Notes: generated by a model not told the origin, from the letters alone. Counted from the first letter of the stretch, positions 53,675-64,000 are shown. The stretch: 64,000 nt of DNA from Ypsolopha sequella (GCA_934047225.1 CAKOHE010000099.1:60358-124357), one strand, 5' to 3'. Numbers and translations are program-made.

Positions 53675-54694
53675 ATGGTTAATTGCGGAACGTGCGAGAG
53701 ACTCCTGGCTCCAACAGGTGGCGCTACGTGTACCAAATGTAAACGGTCTTTTCATAAGCAGAAGCAATGCTCACAATTAAGCTCAACCTTTGTGCCAAAA
53801 AATTGGACTTGTACGGATTGCTTAACAACTGATGGAAATAATACTACTTCAAAAGATGATGACGATCTGCAATTCTCATCACCGTCGGCAAGCGACACTG
53901 ACATGAAAACTTTAATCATCAATTTTCAAGCTGAGATGCGACGGACGATGACAGCACTACGCTCCGACATACAAGGGCTGCGTGATGATGTAATTAAGTG
54001 CAATGTCCGCTTAGACGCAATGGCGATTAGCCTGGGCGACACTAAAAAGAGGCTTGTGTTATTGGAAGGCAACGAGGAAAAAAATAGGGAAGATAATCAG
54101 GCTCTGCACCAAAGAATAGACGAACTGACGGTACAACTGAATAATAAAGAACAGGAGGCTTATGTAAATGATATCGAGATAACGGGAATTCCGGAGTTAA
54201 ACGGTGAGAATTGTTATGATATTGTGAACTTGTTAGCAGCCAAGATGGGAGCAACACTGACTGAAAATGAGGTGGTCGACGTGTACCGCTCGGGACCACG
54301 TCGGCTGGCTGCTGACGCCAGCTCGGGCCCACGCATCCGCTCGCGTCCACTCGTGCTGCGTGTTGCACGGCGTGCTGTCCGTGACCGCCTGCTGCAGGCC
54401 GCGCGCGTGCGACGCACACTCACAACTGAAGGCTTAGTCACCCCTCCACTCGGCACTCACGCCTCTGAAACTAAGCAACGAGTCTACCTGAACGAAAGAC
54501 TTTCTGCAAATAACAAGAATTTATTTTACCTGGCTCGTCAAGAGCAGAAACGTTTCAAGTGGAGATTCGCCTGGACAAACAATGGCAATATATTAGTTAA
54601 GCAAGATGAAAACAAACCGGTTCATCGTATCAGGTCTGAGCTGGATATTGCTAGGGTTTTTAGTATTGTTGACCACTATAATGATACGACGTAA
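53675..54694 (+). CDS. ORF1 protein: PHD finger, coiled coil, FP25-like domain
   Basis: The 339-codon frame is open. Residues 4-49 form a PHD-type zinc finger (CGTCERLL, CTKCKRSFHK, NWTCTDC). Residues about 75-160 are heptad-like and probably a coiled coil. Residues about 163-330 fit the FP25-like nucleic-acid-binding domain known from ORF1 of insect CR1-type elements: NDIEITGIPELNGENCYDIV, RPLVLRVARRAVRDRLLQAA and RVYLNERLSANNKNLFYLAR, WTNNGNILVKQD. ORF1 proteins coat the element's RNA; that role is family knowledge. Unlike ORF2 of this element it shows no break. Confidence 0.8.
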   Translation: MVNCGTCERLLAPTGGATCTKCKRSFHKQKQCSQLSSTFVPKNWTCTDCLTTDGNNTTSKDDDDLQFSSPSASDTDMKTLIINFQAEMRRTMTALRSDIQGLRDDVIKCNVRLDAMAISLGDTKKRLVLLEGNEEKNREDNQALHQRIDELTVQLNNKEQEAYVNDIEITGIPELNGENCYDIVNLLAAKMGATLTENEVVDVYRSGPRRLAADASSGPRIRSRPLVLRVARRAVRDRLLQAARVRRTLTTEGLVTPPLGTHASETKQRVYLNERLSANNKNLFYLARQEQKRFKWRFAWTNNGNILVKQDENKPVHRIRSELDIARVFSIVDHYNDTT

Positions 54695-55101
54695 ATTTGC
54701 TAGGAATTTCGAACCACTAAAATGCACACTACTCGAAATATTTTTTCAATATATTTATCGTTGCTTGATTGTTTTATTGTTAAGTCAAAATGATAGTTTG
54801 ATATTATCAAGGAGTGTATATGATTTCACAGTTTTGTTTGAGATTTTATTCCATTGTTACAAAACTATTATTCAATTTAATTATTATCCAATATTGTTTT
54901 TATTAGCTATTAATTGCATTTTATTTTCTATTTCTGTGACATCCCGTTTAAATTTTAATTTGTGCATGTTTTTTCTCTTGTTGACTTTAGGTATCGAATG
55001 TAAGAATATGCAAAAAAAGGTTAATCGCAATAGGCATTGCTCTTATAGAAAACGAATTACTTGTTTTTATAGGGTAGTTTCATTATATGAGACATTGTTA
55101 T
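54695..55101 (+). other. T-rich spacer between ORF1 and ORF2
   Basis: A frame from 54606 to 55106 overlaps the end of ORF1 and would encode five hydrophobic segments with a basic tail. T-rich DNA gives such hydrophobic frames by chance, so I do not call a gene. The BEL element interrupts it. Confidence 0.4.
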
Positions 55102-55532
55102 TGTAGCCGCTGGCTACAGGATGCAGGGCGGATGGGATTTGAGTGGGAGAGCAGACAGGATAAGAAAAAGATTGTGGGTAAACTGACCTGGTTTGAGTGT
55201 CTGTGGACGGGCCAACGGGAGATGCGGTGACGTGCTGAGCCTTCTTGTTGGCTAGTTGAGCTGGCGTCTGTGCAGGGATGTATTGAATGTCCTGGTTTGA
55301 GTGATGTACACAGCACTTGTATTAACACTACACTTTAGGTACGCGATATTGTTTGTGCTGACGCGAATGTCTATTGTTTAGAGCTGTCGGCTGCGCGGGC
55401 GCGCGCGCGTGCGCCTAGAGAGGCTCGTCGATCCGAACAGACTGAGTGAGCAGCGCTCAGCGCGCGACTCGATTCTGTCGCGAGTTGCTTATCTGCGCAT
55501 GCGCTGACGTCACGCTGTTTTTAGCGTGAACA
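55102..55532 (-). repeat. BEL 3' LTR
   Basis: 431 bp. It carries a CRE-like TGACGTCA and a GCGCGCGCGCG tract, also in the other LTR. Confidence 0.95.
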
Positions 55533-55539
55533 TCCTGGG

Positions 55540-56070
55540 GGGGCCGGGGCTGCGGCTCCATGGGCTGTGTCCAGATCCACAACTTGGATCACTCCATCCT
55601 TGCCAGGCATTGTGCGGAGAATTCTCCCCAACTTCCATTGGAGCGGAGGCAGGTCATCCTCTTTGATGAGGACCAGTTCACCCACTTGAGGAGGGGAGGA
55701 AGGGGAGAGCTGATTGGAGCGGGTTTGCAGGGTATGGAGGTAGGATCTGGACCAGAGAATCCAAAAGCGCTGAGAGAGCGCTTGAATGAGCTGAAAGCGT
55801 TTAAGAACAGATATGGGTCTGTCGTAAAAAGACTGCTCAGGTAGAGCGGTGAGCGGACGACCAATAATGAAATGTCCGGCCGTGAGAGGGTCAAAGTCCG
55901 TAGGATCGGATAAAATCGGGCAGAGGGGTCTTGAGTTGAGTATTATTTCGTGCAGAGCGCCGAACCAAGTTATGTGCTGATTCGCGAGCTGGTGAGTGAT
56001 TGCATCATTGTTTGACCCGAGGAAGTTCTGAACTTCAATGAGTTGATCCCTAGCACCTACACAGCTTGTG
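55540..56070 (-). pseudogene. BEL integrase C-terminal region
   Basis: On the minus strand the frame reads FNELIEVQNFLG at the start, then TDFDPLTAGHFIIGRPLTAL, SQRFWILWSRSYLHTLQTR and VGELVLIKEDDLPPLQWKLG, RILRTMPGKDGVIQVVDL, the typical ending of BEL integrases. The region upstream (the catalytic core, RT, gag) is missing. One small indel is likely near 55900-55930. Confidence 0.8.
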
Positions 56071-56232
56071 CCGACTCTGAGCGAATGAGAACTAGAGTAC
56101 CGCGACGTGAGATAAAACCTAACAGGGCTCGTGCTGAGTGAAATTGACCATGTACGTCTGCTATTATTGGTGTGTTAGTGACGTTCACTACACGTTGTGC
56201 GGAGTTACAAGAATTCTCTGTTGGAGCTGGAG
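56071..56232. other. BEL internal noncoding part
   Basis: No frame with recognisable sequence is found here. Confidence 0.4.
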
Positions 56233-56500
56233 TCATTGAGTGAAAATGAACTGAGTGTGTATGTGATGAGTGTGTGTGTGATGACTGAGTGCTGGTTTCA
56301 TTGAGTGAAAAATGAGCTGAATGTGTATCTGATGAGTGAATGTGTGAGTGAAAATGAGCTGAGTGTGTCTATATGTGCTGATTGAATGTGTGAGTGAAAA
56401 TGAGCTGAGTGTGTATGTGCTGATTGAATGTGTGAGTGAAAATGAGTTGAGTGTGTATGTGCTGATTGAATGTGTGATGAGTGTGACTATATGTGAAAAT
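56233..56500 (+). repeat. Minisatellite with GTGAGTGAAAATGAGCTGAG
   Basis: Units of about 42-44 bp with GAGTGAAAATGAGCTGAGTG and TATGTGCTGATTGAATGTGT are repeated about six times with length variation. It lies inside the BEL element. Confidence 0.85.
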
Positions 56501-57689
56501 GAGTTATTAAAAACTTGAGCGCTACCAACTCCAACGTGCGGATAGCTTGTAACTTGCGCGGGCCGAAAAAAAAAAGGCTATGTTCAAACGGAACACGGAA
56601 AATAAACACGACAGAGAGAAAGAAAAAAAAAAGAAAATTTTTTTTTTTTTAAAAAACAACCTGTATATGAGCTGAACCAACGTGGAACACCCTATATGTG
56701 TACCATTAACAATAAGATCAGAGATGAGAAGAGAAAAAAAAACAAATTGTTTACTATATTTGTGCTATATATATATACCCGGGTAAAAAAAGCAGACAAT
56801 AACACAAATAAACGGTCCGGCAATATATTACTGCGACGTGAGATTACCGCAACACAAAAATATCGAAAAGGGCTGATGAACCTGTTCACTTTTATGTTAT
56901 TTGCCTTGAAATCACGCTTTAGTAATATACGTAATACGTATGTATATGCACGAAATAAAGCGAATTTATACTCTCACAAAAAAATATCTCGCAAGATACG
57001 AGAACTATCTTTGACAGTGGGTAGATTTGCACCTCTTCGCGCGATAGAAAACAAAGTGAAGTGTAGGTACTCAAAACGTTGTAACACGATATGAAACTAA
57101 AATGTGAACTATGTATTTACGAGCAAAGTTGAATCACTTCGAGAACATTTGAAAAGATTGGGTCGGGAATTACATGTAAAAAATGTTGAGCAAAATGCTG
57201 ACTTTGAGTTTAATTAATTTTACGTATGGGGTTTATAAGGGCTGATAATTAATCCCTGGAAGTGACGGGGGGGGTTTAATAAAGAAATATAGTGGACTGT
57301 AATAAACAATTGGGCCGAATGGATATAATTATATTATCTGAGCTGAACAATAATTACAACCGTGATGAAAATGAGTTATTCTGTAAAGGGGCGTGGGGGG
57401 GTCGGTTCTAACCGATAAATGGAATGTTCCAGGCGGCGGTTCTAATTATCTACCCGCGATAGGTATTCGAGACCACAAAATATTTTTTGCCGGGAAAGGG
57501 GGCAAAATACGTAACCGAGTGAAAATGGACTGTAGTAAATCGACGGGGGCTGGTTCAAACAAAGTTACGGGCCGGCGGGGGATAGGCGGGGGGTGATATA
57601 AACCAAAAATTTTCTTGGATTGAAAATGGACTGTAATAAATCGACGGGGGCTGCGGGGCCGGGGTTTGACGGCTCGAAGTGACCAAAAA
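56501..57689. other. BEL internal noncoding part, 5' region
   Basis: The stretch between the minisatellite and the 5' LTR has no recognisable gag or pol. A block with GAAAATGGACTGTAGTAAAT and CGACGGGGGCTG is duplicated at about 57520-57555 and 57620-57655. A/T-rich and G-rich parts alternate. Confidence 0.5.
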
Positions 57690-58120
57690 TGTAGCCGCTG
57701 GCTACAGGATGCAGGGCGGATGGGATTTGAGTGGGAGAGCAGACAGGATAAGAAAAAGATTGTGGGTAAACTGACCTGGTTTGAGTGTCTGTGGACGGGC
57801 CAACGGGAGATGCGGTGACGTGCTGAGCCTTCTTGTTGGCTAGTTGAGCTGGCGTCTGTGCAGGGATGTATTGAATGTCCTGGTTTGAGTGATGTACACA
57901 GCACTTGTATTAACACTACACTTTAGGTACGCGATATTGTTTGTGCTGACGCGAATGTCTATTGTTTAGAGCTGTCGGCTGCGCGGGCGCGCGCGCGTGC
58001 GCCTAGAGAGGCTCGTCGATCCGAACAGACTGAGTGAGCAGCGCTCAGCGCGCGACTCGATTCTGTCGCGAGTTGCTTATCTGCGCATGCGCTGACGTCA
58101 CGCTGTTTTTAGCGTGAACA
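57690..58120 (-). repeat. BEL 5' LTR
   Basis: 431 bp. It matches 55102-55532 without a difference that I can see. Confidence 0.95.
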
Positions 58121-58269
58121 GTTATATTTATTGACGCTACAGAGCGCTGGATGGAGGTGTTACATAAGAAACTGTTTTACATAGTTTTACTAGTCAGTTT
58201 TATATTGATTCACATTTTTCGAGTTTTAATATTACTTTTAATCATTAAAAGAGAAAAATAAAGGGAAGA

Positions 58270-59003
58270 GTAATCGTTTAAAATTGGGCTTACTTAATGT
58301 AAGATCCCTGAACACCGGTAAAGATGAGTTATTGATGTCTATGCAAAAATATAAGCCAGACATACTGGCACTTAATGAGACTTGGATGAAGGAGGGCCAA
58401 GGCACTATATGTTCGCCGAAAATACCCGGTTACGCCCTAAAATTATCCCCAAGACCTAAGGGTGTCAGGGGAGGTGGTGTAGGGTTTTATATCCGTCATG
58501 GTTTAAAAACGCGCGTACGTAGTCATCCAAATTCTGACCTCGAACAGTTGTGGGTCGAGCTGCGACTGCGGGGCGCGGGGCGCATCGCTATCGGCACTGC
58601 CTACCGACCTGATGCGTCGTCCAAGACTCGAGTACCAACCGGCACCGCTATCGATGCACTAAGCGAGTCTGTTAGCAGCTGCGGTGATTGTGACCATATC
58701 TGTGTTTTGACCGACTTTAACGTTGATCTCTTGAAACCGAACATATCTCCCGCACCTGAGGTTCTTTCCTTTTTTACCAATCAGAATTTGACTCAGTTGG
58801 TGCAGGAACCTAAGAGAATTAAAGATAACACAGCTACTTTGTTGGACTTAATTATTACAGATTCCCCACAATTATATAAAAATATCAGTGTTCACCATAA
58901 CCCTCTGCTCAGTGACCACGCAATGTTACTAACCGAACTACCAAATTCAGAAACCAAAAGAACCGACAAAATACTTAGAGACACGACTTTTAAAAAATAT
59001 TGA
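58270..59003 (+). pseudogene. CR1-like ORF2: apurinic-type endonuclease
   Basis: The frame reads KIGLLNVRSLNTGKDELLMS with the first catalytic N, then DILALNETWMKEG (E), VGFYIRHGLKTRV, ICVLTDFNVDLLKP (in place of GDFN) and HHNPLLSDHAMLL (the SDH block). Thus the endonuclease domain is complete in outline, with T in place of the usual G before DFN. A one-base shift at 58997-59003 ends this frame. The start codon is not certain; the nearby GTTTAAAATTGGG suggests the frame begins upstream of 58284. Confidence 0.85.
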
Positions 59004-59583
59004 CGAACGTTGCTTTTTTGTAGATCTTGAAAATCTCCCTTGGCATGAAGTTCTGGTAATGGAGGATGTTAATGAAATGGTCATACGTTTTAATGAACTA
59101 ATCCTTACCTTATTTGACAAACATGCCCCTTTGACTCGAGTTCGAGCCAATCAAACTCCTTGTCCATGGTTAACGGATGTCATCAAGCTCATGATGTCCC
59201 TCAGAGATGAAGCCTACAAAAAGGCAATTTCCACAAAAACTGAGCAACATCGAAGATACTATCAAGATCTCCGTAACCTAGTCAACAGTGCAATAAAAAG
59301 GGAGAAAACTGCTTATTTTACTTATTTTGTGAACAATAACTCTAAGAGCCCCTATAAAATGTGGAATCATTTGAAACGAATATCTATAATTGGAAAAACT
59401 GATGCTTCAAGTATTCCGGATCATTTGAATAATCCAAATAAAATTAATGATTTCTTTTTGGATATTCCCGGTAATCCTCAAGCAGATAATAATCAGTTCA
59501 ATTTCTTTGAAAGTAATACATTTACAGACAGTGTTTTTAATATTAAACACTGCACTGAGGAACAGAGGTTGATAAAATTATAA
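59004..59583 (+). pseudogene. CR1-like ORF2: linker region
   Basis: After the shift the next frame reads DERCFFVDLENLPWHEVLVM, RVRANQTPCPWLTDVIKLMM and YFVNNNSKSPYKMWNHLKRI, which is the linker between endonuclease and RT. A second shift near 59565 ends it; the RT frame takes over with VDKIISTIDTNATGHDTLSV. Confidence 0.8.
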
Positions 59584-60147
59584 GCACTATTGATACCAAT
59601 GCAACGGGTCATGACACTTTATCAGTAGAAATGATTCATATGACCCTTCCAATAACACTGCCTGTTATAACTCAAATTGTTAATAAATCAATTTTTCATA
59701 ATGTTTTTCCGGATGCTTGGAAATTAGCTAAGGTCAAACCACTACCCAAAGGAAATAACGTGGAGGATTTCAAGGATCTAAGACCAATTAGTGTACTACC
59801 GGTTCTCTCCAAGATTGTCGAAAGAGTGGTTGGTACGCAATTGACAAAATACCTTGAGTCCGAAAAAATCATCCCCAGATTACAATCTGGATTCCGTAGT
59901 GGCCATGGCACGGAAACTGCACTAGCGCATGTCACTGATAATGTTATTACCAGTTCTGATTCCGGCGCGGGCAGTGTCCTTGTGCTATTGGATTTTTCTA
60001 GGGCATTCGACTGCCTGAACATGGAGCTTTTGCTATCGAAACTGAAATACTATGGATTGTCGCAGGCTACATGTTCATGGTTTTATTCATATTTAAAAAA
60101 TCGCCAGCAGTATGTAGTTTTAGAAGATGATCAGGGTAACTTAGTCA
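59566..60147 (+). pseudogene. CR1-like ORF2: RT fingers and palm motif A
   Basis: The frame contains WKLAKVKPLPKGNNVEDFKD, LRPISVLPVLSKIVERVV, FRSGHGTETALAHV and motif A VLLDFSRAFDCLNMELLL. It is cut in the sentence DDQGNLV by the insertion that begins at 60148, after which the frame runs into unrelated sequence to 60308. Confidence 0.85.
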
Positions 60148-61051
60148 GGGGGGTCTCACTTGACCACGTGACCCGCGATAAATACCTACCGCAACGCAAC
60201 CCGTCGTCGGCACTAGAGTCAGTCGAGTGTTACGCACGCTCTGTGATACACGTTCTCACTTGTACCTACGCGTCTCAACTTTTCATGTTCTGTTCTGACT
60301 ATGGATAGTCAAAGAAAGCTTACATACATACTTGATACTTTATTAAGTCGTCAAAATATAAATATATAAATAATTTACTCTCAGTCAAGATGCATGTCAG
60401 GTCTATTTATCAATATACAATACAGTTATCGTATATAATGTATGAGTAATAAAACAAAATATTACATCATTCATTTATAAATAATTTTACATACTAAAAT
60501 ATATGGTTACATTAATTTATGCAGCCAAATTCATACTGAAGACACGGTAAGTTGTCGGTATCAAGGTTCGATGACCTTTTTTGGGAAATTCGAAAATTAT
60601 TTCCTTATTTTAAAAAACCCTGTTCCCTACAAACGCAAGCCTAGCGAAGAGTCAATTACTATGGTAGGTAGGTCAACATATAATTTTGTGAAATTAACAA
60701 TACTTGTTATCGATCCGTGATACTGATCATTTACCAAGCATCCAGTATGAATTTGGCTCCATAAACACCTTATAAAATACCTCTTTCACGCGTGCAACAT
60801 TTTAAACAACCCTACCGAGTGAACAGTGATTTATGACCTTGAGGCCGTCACAGTAAAAGAAGCTCTAGCGCGTAGAAATTCCATACATTCTCGCTTGCAC
60901 GCACGTGTGGTACCTGACTGTAGGCAATTATAAAAAGTTGCCAAACGGCGGGTGCAAGCTAGTTTGTACTTTATTGCTGCTTAGCGAGAGTAGCTATTTA
61001 TTTCAATGTTTTTCCAAAGTGATTCTTCTGTACGTAGTATTTTATTCTGTG
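60148..61051. mobile_element. 904-bp insertion with a 9-bp target duplication
   Basis: ACTTAGTCA is present at 60139-60147 and 61052-61060, and removing the insertion with one copy restores the RT frame exactly (GNLV then K, SEVKAVSRG). The ends (GGGGGGTCTCAC and TTTTATTCTGTG) are not inverted repeats. A diverged copy of the palindromic MITE lies inside at about 60535-60785. A 9-bp duplication is typical of Mutator-type insertions, but no TIR supports that. Confidence 0.8.
60535..60785. mobile_element. Palindromic MITE, copy 2 (diverged)
   Basis: AATTCATACTGAAGAC and its partner TCCAGTATGAATTTGG, plus ATACTGATCATTTACCAAGC, relate it to 17222-17503 and 62919-63190. The outermost TACAAGGTGA ends are missing. 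Confidence 0.65.
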
Positions 61052-62037
61052 ACTTAGTCAAGTCCGAAGTTAAAGCGGTATCACGTGGTTGTCCTCAGGG
61101 TTCAATATTGAGCCCATTACTGTTTATTCTGTACACGGCTGATCTATCGCGAAATATACAACATTGCAAAATCCATTTATAAGCTGATGACACCCAAGTC
61201 TATTACTCCTTTAAACCGGAAGACACTACTGAGGCGGTCCAAAAAATAAATAGTGATTTGGATACCATTCAGGAGTGGGCTCGTAACAATTCTCTGGTGT
61301 TAAATCCCCACAAGACAAAATTTTTGATTTTGGGTACGAAGAACCAATGCACGTCCATTAGTAACAAAACTCCTTGCATTCAAATTGACGGCCAAAGTAT
61401 TGAAAATGTAAAATGTGCGCGGAACCTTGGCTTAATGATGGATAGCGAACTTCGGTTCGAGGCACATGTAAATTCTAAAATTAGAAATGCCTTCTATAGG
61501 TTAAAGGTACTGTATGGTATTCGACAGTTTTTAAGAGAAGAGATCCGGGAACTACTGGTAGAGAGTTTAGTTTTGTCACTATTTAATTTTTGTGATGTTG
61601 TATACGGGCCGCAAATCTATGTCAAAACAGAACGCGCATAACAGCGCGTACATAATGCGTGTGCACGTTTTTGTTACGTGGTTCCTAAACGAGCACACAT
61701 CACACCATTTCTAAATAATAAAAAAATAATAAAAATGAATGGCCGTAGACAATTGCATCTTGCTACTTTCGTTCACAAAATAGTTCACACGCAGAGACCT
61801 ATCTACCTTTATGATAAATTCACATGGACCCGAGACACTCACGGTTGATTTACACGCAATCGAACTACGGATAGAATGGACATAGGGAAGCACAAAACTA
61901 CAGCTTACAAAGGAGGCTTCAAATACGCAGCCGCAAAAATTTGGAATGACCTACCACCACCTTTGCGTAAATACATGTGTTCTGTTACCTTTAAAAAACA
62001 TATCAGACTATGTATTCTCAGCAAGCAATGTAATTAA
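61052..62037 (+). pseudogene. CR1-like ORF2: RT motif B to C-terminus, three stops
   Basis: The frame reads SEVKAVSRGCPQGSILSPLL, then HL-stop-ADDTQVYYSF, where TAA at 61180-61182 replaces the tyrosine of the YADD active site. Further stops lie at 61639-61641 and 61846-61848. The end FAAKIWNDLPPPLR-like block and ILSKQCN precede a natural stop at 62035-62037. All three stops are in one frame, so the region has only point changes. Confidence 0.85.
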
Positions 62038-62493
62038 TGCTGCTTCGTTATTTAAGCTTCTTTTCTTTTATTTTGTTTTTTTAATTATTGTGTTGCATGT
62101 TATTATTTTATTCTCTATTAATTCCAATTTAGATAATGCTTGTTTTTTTTTTGTGGACATTAGACATTTTGATTATTTTATTAATTGTTAAATTATTATT
62201 TTTTGTTATATTTTAATTATGAATGATTCCTAGTTTAATGTAAATAGGTACAATTTCTTCTTCATTATTATTATTATTATTATTTTACCCATACCTGCCA
62301 TTGTATTGTATTTTTGTATCATATGCTTTAAAAAGGGGCAAACTGAAAATCAGCGCTGCAAGTTGCTTCAACTTGTAGTATTTGCTGAGTTTGCTCCTTT
62401 TTGCCATTTTGCATTATGTTGCACTCTTTTTTTTTTCCTTTTTGTGTTTTTTTTTTTGGCAAATAAATTTATTTCACTTTCACTTTCACTTTC
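62038..62493 (+). other. 3' region of the CR1-like element
   Basis: It is T-rich, with a (TTA)n run at 62265-62285 and a small hairpin (GCAAGTTGCTTCAACTTG at about 62358-62376). It ends in three TTTCAC words. ORFs here are T-rich artefacts. Confidence 0.6.
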
Positions 62494-62918
62494 AAAAGGT
62501 GCTTGAAAAAATAAGGTTAAAACGTCCCATTTTGGTACTAACATGGGTCAGCCTGATTTTACCGAACATCGATTTATTTGAAAAAAAAAACGATTCAGCA
62601 TCGTATTCAGCAAGATATGACTAATTCGTAGTAGTGTAGAAAAAAAACTTTGCGGGGTGTAACGATGCGTTACTTAAAACGCGATAATTAATTTAGTATT
62701 TAACATTCAATAATAAAAAAGTTTAGTTACAGACAAACATTTATTAGTAGCGAAATGACCCGCGCACGACAACTAGTCGCGTACGGTTCAACGCCCGTTC
62801 GTTCTTGGTGACCGCAGGGTGGTCATTCGTCAATCTACCGTCGACAAATGCTACGACTTTTGGAGAATAACTATACTAAGATTATCTCTTGCTTGAGTGA
62901 CCTATATTCACTAATTAA
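62494..62918. other. Unassigned stretch
   Basis: No gene is supported. A G/C-richer block at 62755-62860 (CCGCGCACGACAACTAGTCG) is of unknown origin. Confidence 0.35.
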
Positions 62919-63190
62919 TATACAAGGTGAATTTGTGAACATCGTCCAAATTCATACTTGAGCCTTGGTAAGTAATCAGCATCATGAACCAATAACGATT
63001 TTTTTAAAATTCATAAAATTAAATTTCGTCTCCCCATAGTGATTCACTCAGGACTGGGAGTGAATTACTATGGGAAGTCGAAATTTCATTATACGAATTT
63101 CACAAAAATTGTTATCGATTCATGATGCTGATCACTTACCGAGCCTCTAGTATGAATTTGGACGATGATCAAAAAGTCACCTTGTATATA
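62919..63190. mobile_element. Palindromic MITE, copy 3
   Basis: TATACAAGGTGAATTTGTGA at the left and AAAAAGTCACCTTGTATATA at the right are inverted. The middle has two halves that pair (TAAAATTAAATTTCGTCTCC with its complement). It is close to copy 1. Confidence 0.8.
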
Positions 63191-63236
63191 CCTGTCTGTG
63201 ATATGTAGTATTGAAAATATATTGTGTTGTTCCCAT

Positions 63237-63726
63237 AGGGTTATTCCCAGGGCTCCAAAATCCATTGTTCTCAAAAAAATAAAATTTCATATAAAGATTC
63301 CCATGACTCCAAAAATTAATTTGTCGAAAATATTCATTTCTCACCGGCGCCAAAAGCTATTATGTACAGTCACATTGTACATAAATAACAAATTCAAGTA
63401 GAAGCATATAAATATACTACAGTGCACTACGAAGCGTTTCTTTTCTTGTGCTTAATGAGGAAAAACGCAATGAAGGTGTCAATTACGTCATAGTAAACTG
63501 ATGCACCGTCTTAAAATATATAAAAGCGTAGATGGATAAATAATTAAAAAATTAAGTGATTTTATATACTCTATATTAAAATATTTATAAAAAAATCACA
63601 GCTAAACACAGTTTTTATTGTTAAGGACATGTTTCAAATTAAGGAATCAAATTATGAAAATAATAAATATTAAATTGAATTTTTGGAGCCGTGGGAAGAA
63701 ATTTTTGGAGCTCTGGGAATAACCCT
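63237..63726. mobile_element. 490-bp MITE with AGGGTTATTCCC ends
   Basis: AGGGTTATTCCCAGGGCTCC at 63237 is mirrored with few mismatches at the right end, GGAGCTCTGGGAATAACCCT, ending at 63726. TCCCAT is present on both sides (63231-63236 and 63727-63732). The interior has no ORF. Confidence 0.85.
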
Positions 63727-63732
63727 TCCCAT

Positions 63733-64000
63733 ACTGGGTAAGTTGTGCAATTACTATTTTAATGGTAGATCTTTTTGTGTTTGCAGGTAAACCGTTATAT
63801 TACCTCGTCCTTGTCATGACTTCACTCATGTTTGTTTTTTTTATTGTAAATATTAAATCACTAGTGTTTTAAAATTGTAATTAACACACAGATTTTAATT
63901 GTGGCAATCACTACTTAACGCCACCTTAATTTCACCTTTCGGAGTAGCTAAGTTGTAGTTCTAGATTGCCACATAAACCTAGGGACTGCTAAAGACCTTC
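63733..64000. other. Unassigned right edge
   Basis: Nothing recognisable is seen. Confidence 0.3.

Larger units (their letters stand above)
55102..58120 (-). mobile_element. BEL/Pao LTR retrotransposon, mostly deleted inside
   Basis: Two 431-bp LTRs, identical as far as I can compare, flank 2.16 kb. GTTAT is duplicated at 55097-55101 and 58121-58125. In coding orientation (minus) the LTR starts TGTTCACGC and ends GGCTACA, and TTTTTGGTCACTTCGAGCCG after the 5' LTR fits a BEL primer-binding site. Only the end of the integrase region remains of gag-pol. The element lies in opposite orientation to its CR1 host. Confidence 0.95.
53640..62493 (+). mobile_element. CR1-like non-LTR retrotransposon with two insertions
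   Basis: ORF1, an A/T-rich spacer, and the endonuclease and RT parts of ORF2 follow in order on the plus strand, and the element ends in (TTTCAC)3 at about 62471-62493. It is broken by a BEL element (55102-58120), by a 904-bp insertion (60148-61051), and by several frameshifts and stops. The 5' end is not determined. Confidence 0.85.

Noticed and set aside
57446..57916. 156-codon minus-strand ORF
   Set aside because: It crosses the BEL LTR and its downstream leader; the same LTR part appears in the other copy and it resembles no protein.

Overview
This is a eukaryotic, AT-rich, intron-bearing window, most likely from a moth or butterfly (Lepidoptera). The case rests on the mix of repeats: two R4/Dong-type retrotransposons sitting in TAA microsatellites, FP25-type ORF1 non-LTR elements, BEL and Gypsy elements, Penelope with a hammerhead motif, and dispersed repeats that I associate from memory with lepidopteran genomes. 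Almost everything visible is mobile DNA. The order from which I judge this is inference; no host gene was identified by name.

Layout. 1-776: 340-bp tandem repeat, with four more dispersed copies of the family later on. 777-10162: a 9.4-kb composite with long inverted arms; each outer arm carries a broken tyrosine-recombinase (Crypton-like) gene with the same intron. 10163-25700: a patchwork of hAT and other TIR elements, tRNA-derived SINEs, palindromic MITEs, a 377-bp tandem array, a truncated non-LTR element (14.0-15.0 kb) and an orphan exon resembling an SLC17-type transporter. 25704-32344: two different Dong-like elements head to tail in TAA repeats. 32345-38111: a Penelope-like element (reverse transcriptase plus GIY-YIG) ending in a canonical hammerhead-ribozyme motif and split by a CR1/Jockey-type insertion. 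39053-46111: a Mutator-like transposase pseudogene split by a hAT element, which holds a Gypsy element, which holds a TIR element, which holds another hAT element. 46-53 kb: repeats, a THAP start, a 131-bp satellite split by a hAT element with a recognisable hATC remnant, and a 0.35-kb perfect-looking foldback. 53.6-62.5 kb: a CR1-like element (PHD and FP25-like ORF1, endonuclease, reverse transcriptase) broken by a BEL element with apparently identical LTRs and by a 0.9-kb insertion with a 9-bp duplication. 62.9-63.7 kb: two MITEs.

Host signal. Four short minus-strand segments (52974-53168, 48724-48811, 23556-23644, 11898-11985) each look like an internal exon with AG and GT borders, and their reading phases chain together without a stop (0-0, 0-1, 1-0, 0-1). 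I infer a single host gene on the minus strand whose introns have been inflated to about 4, 25 and 12 kb by the mobile elements listed here.
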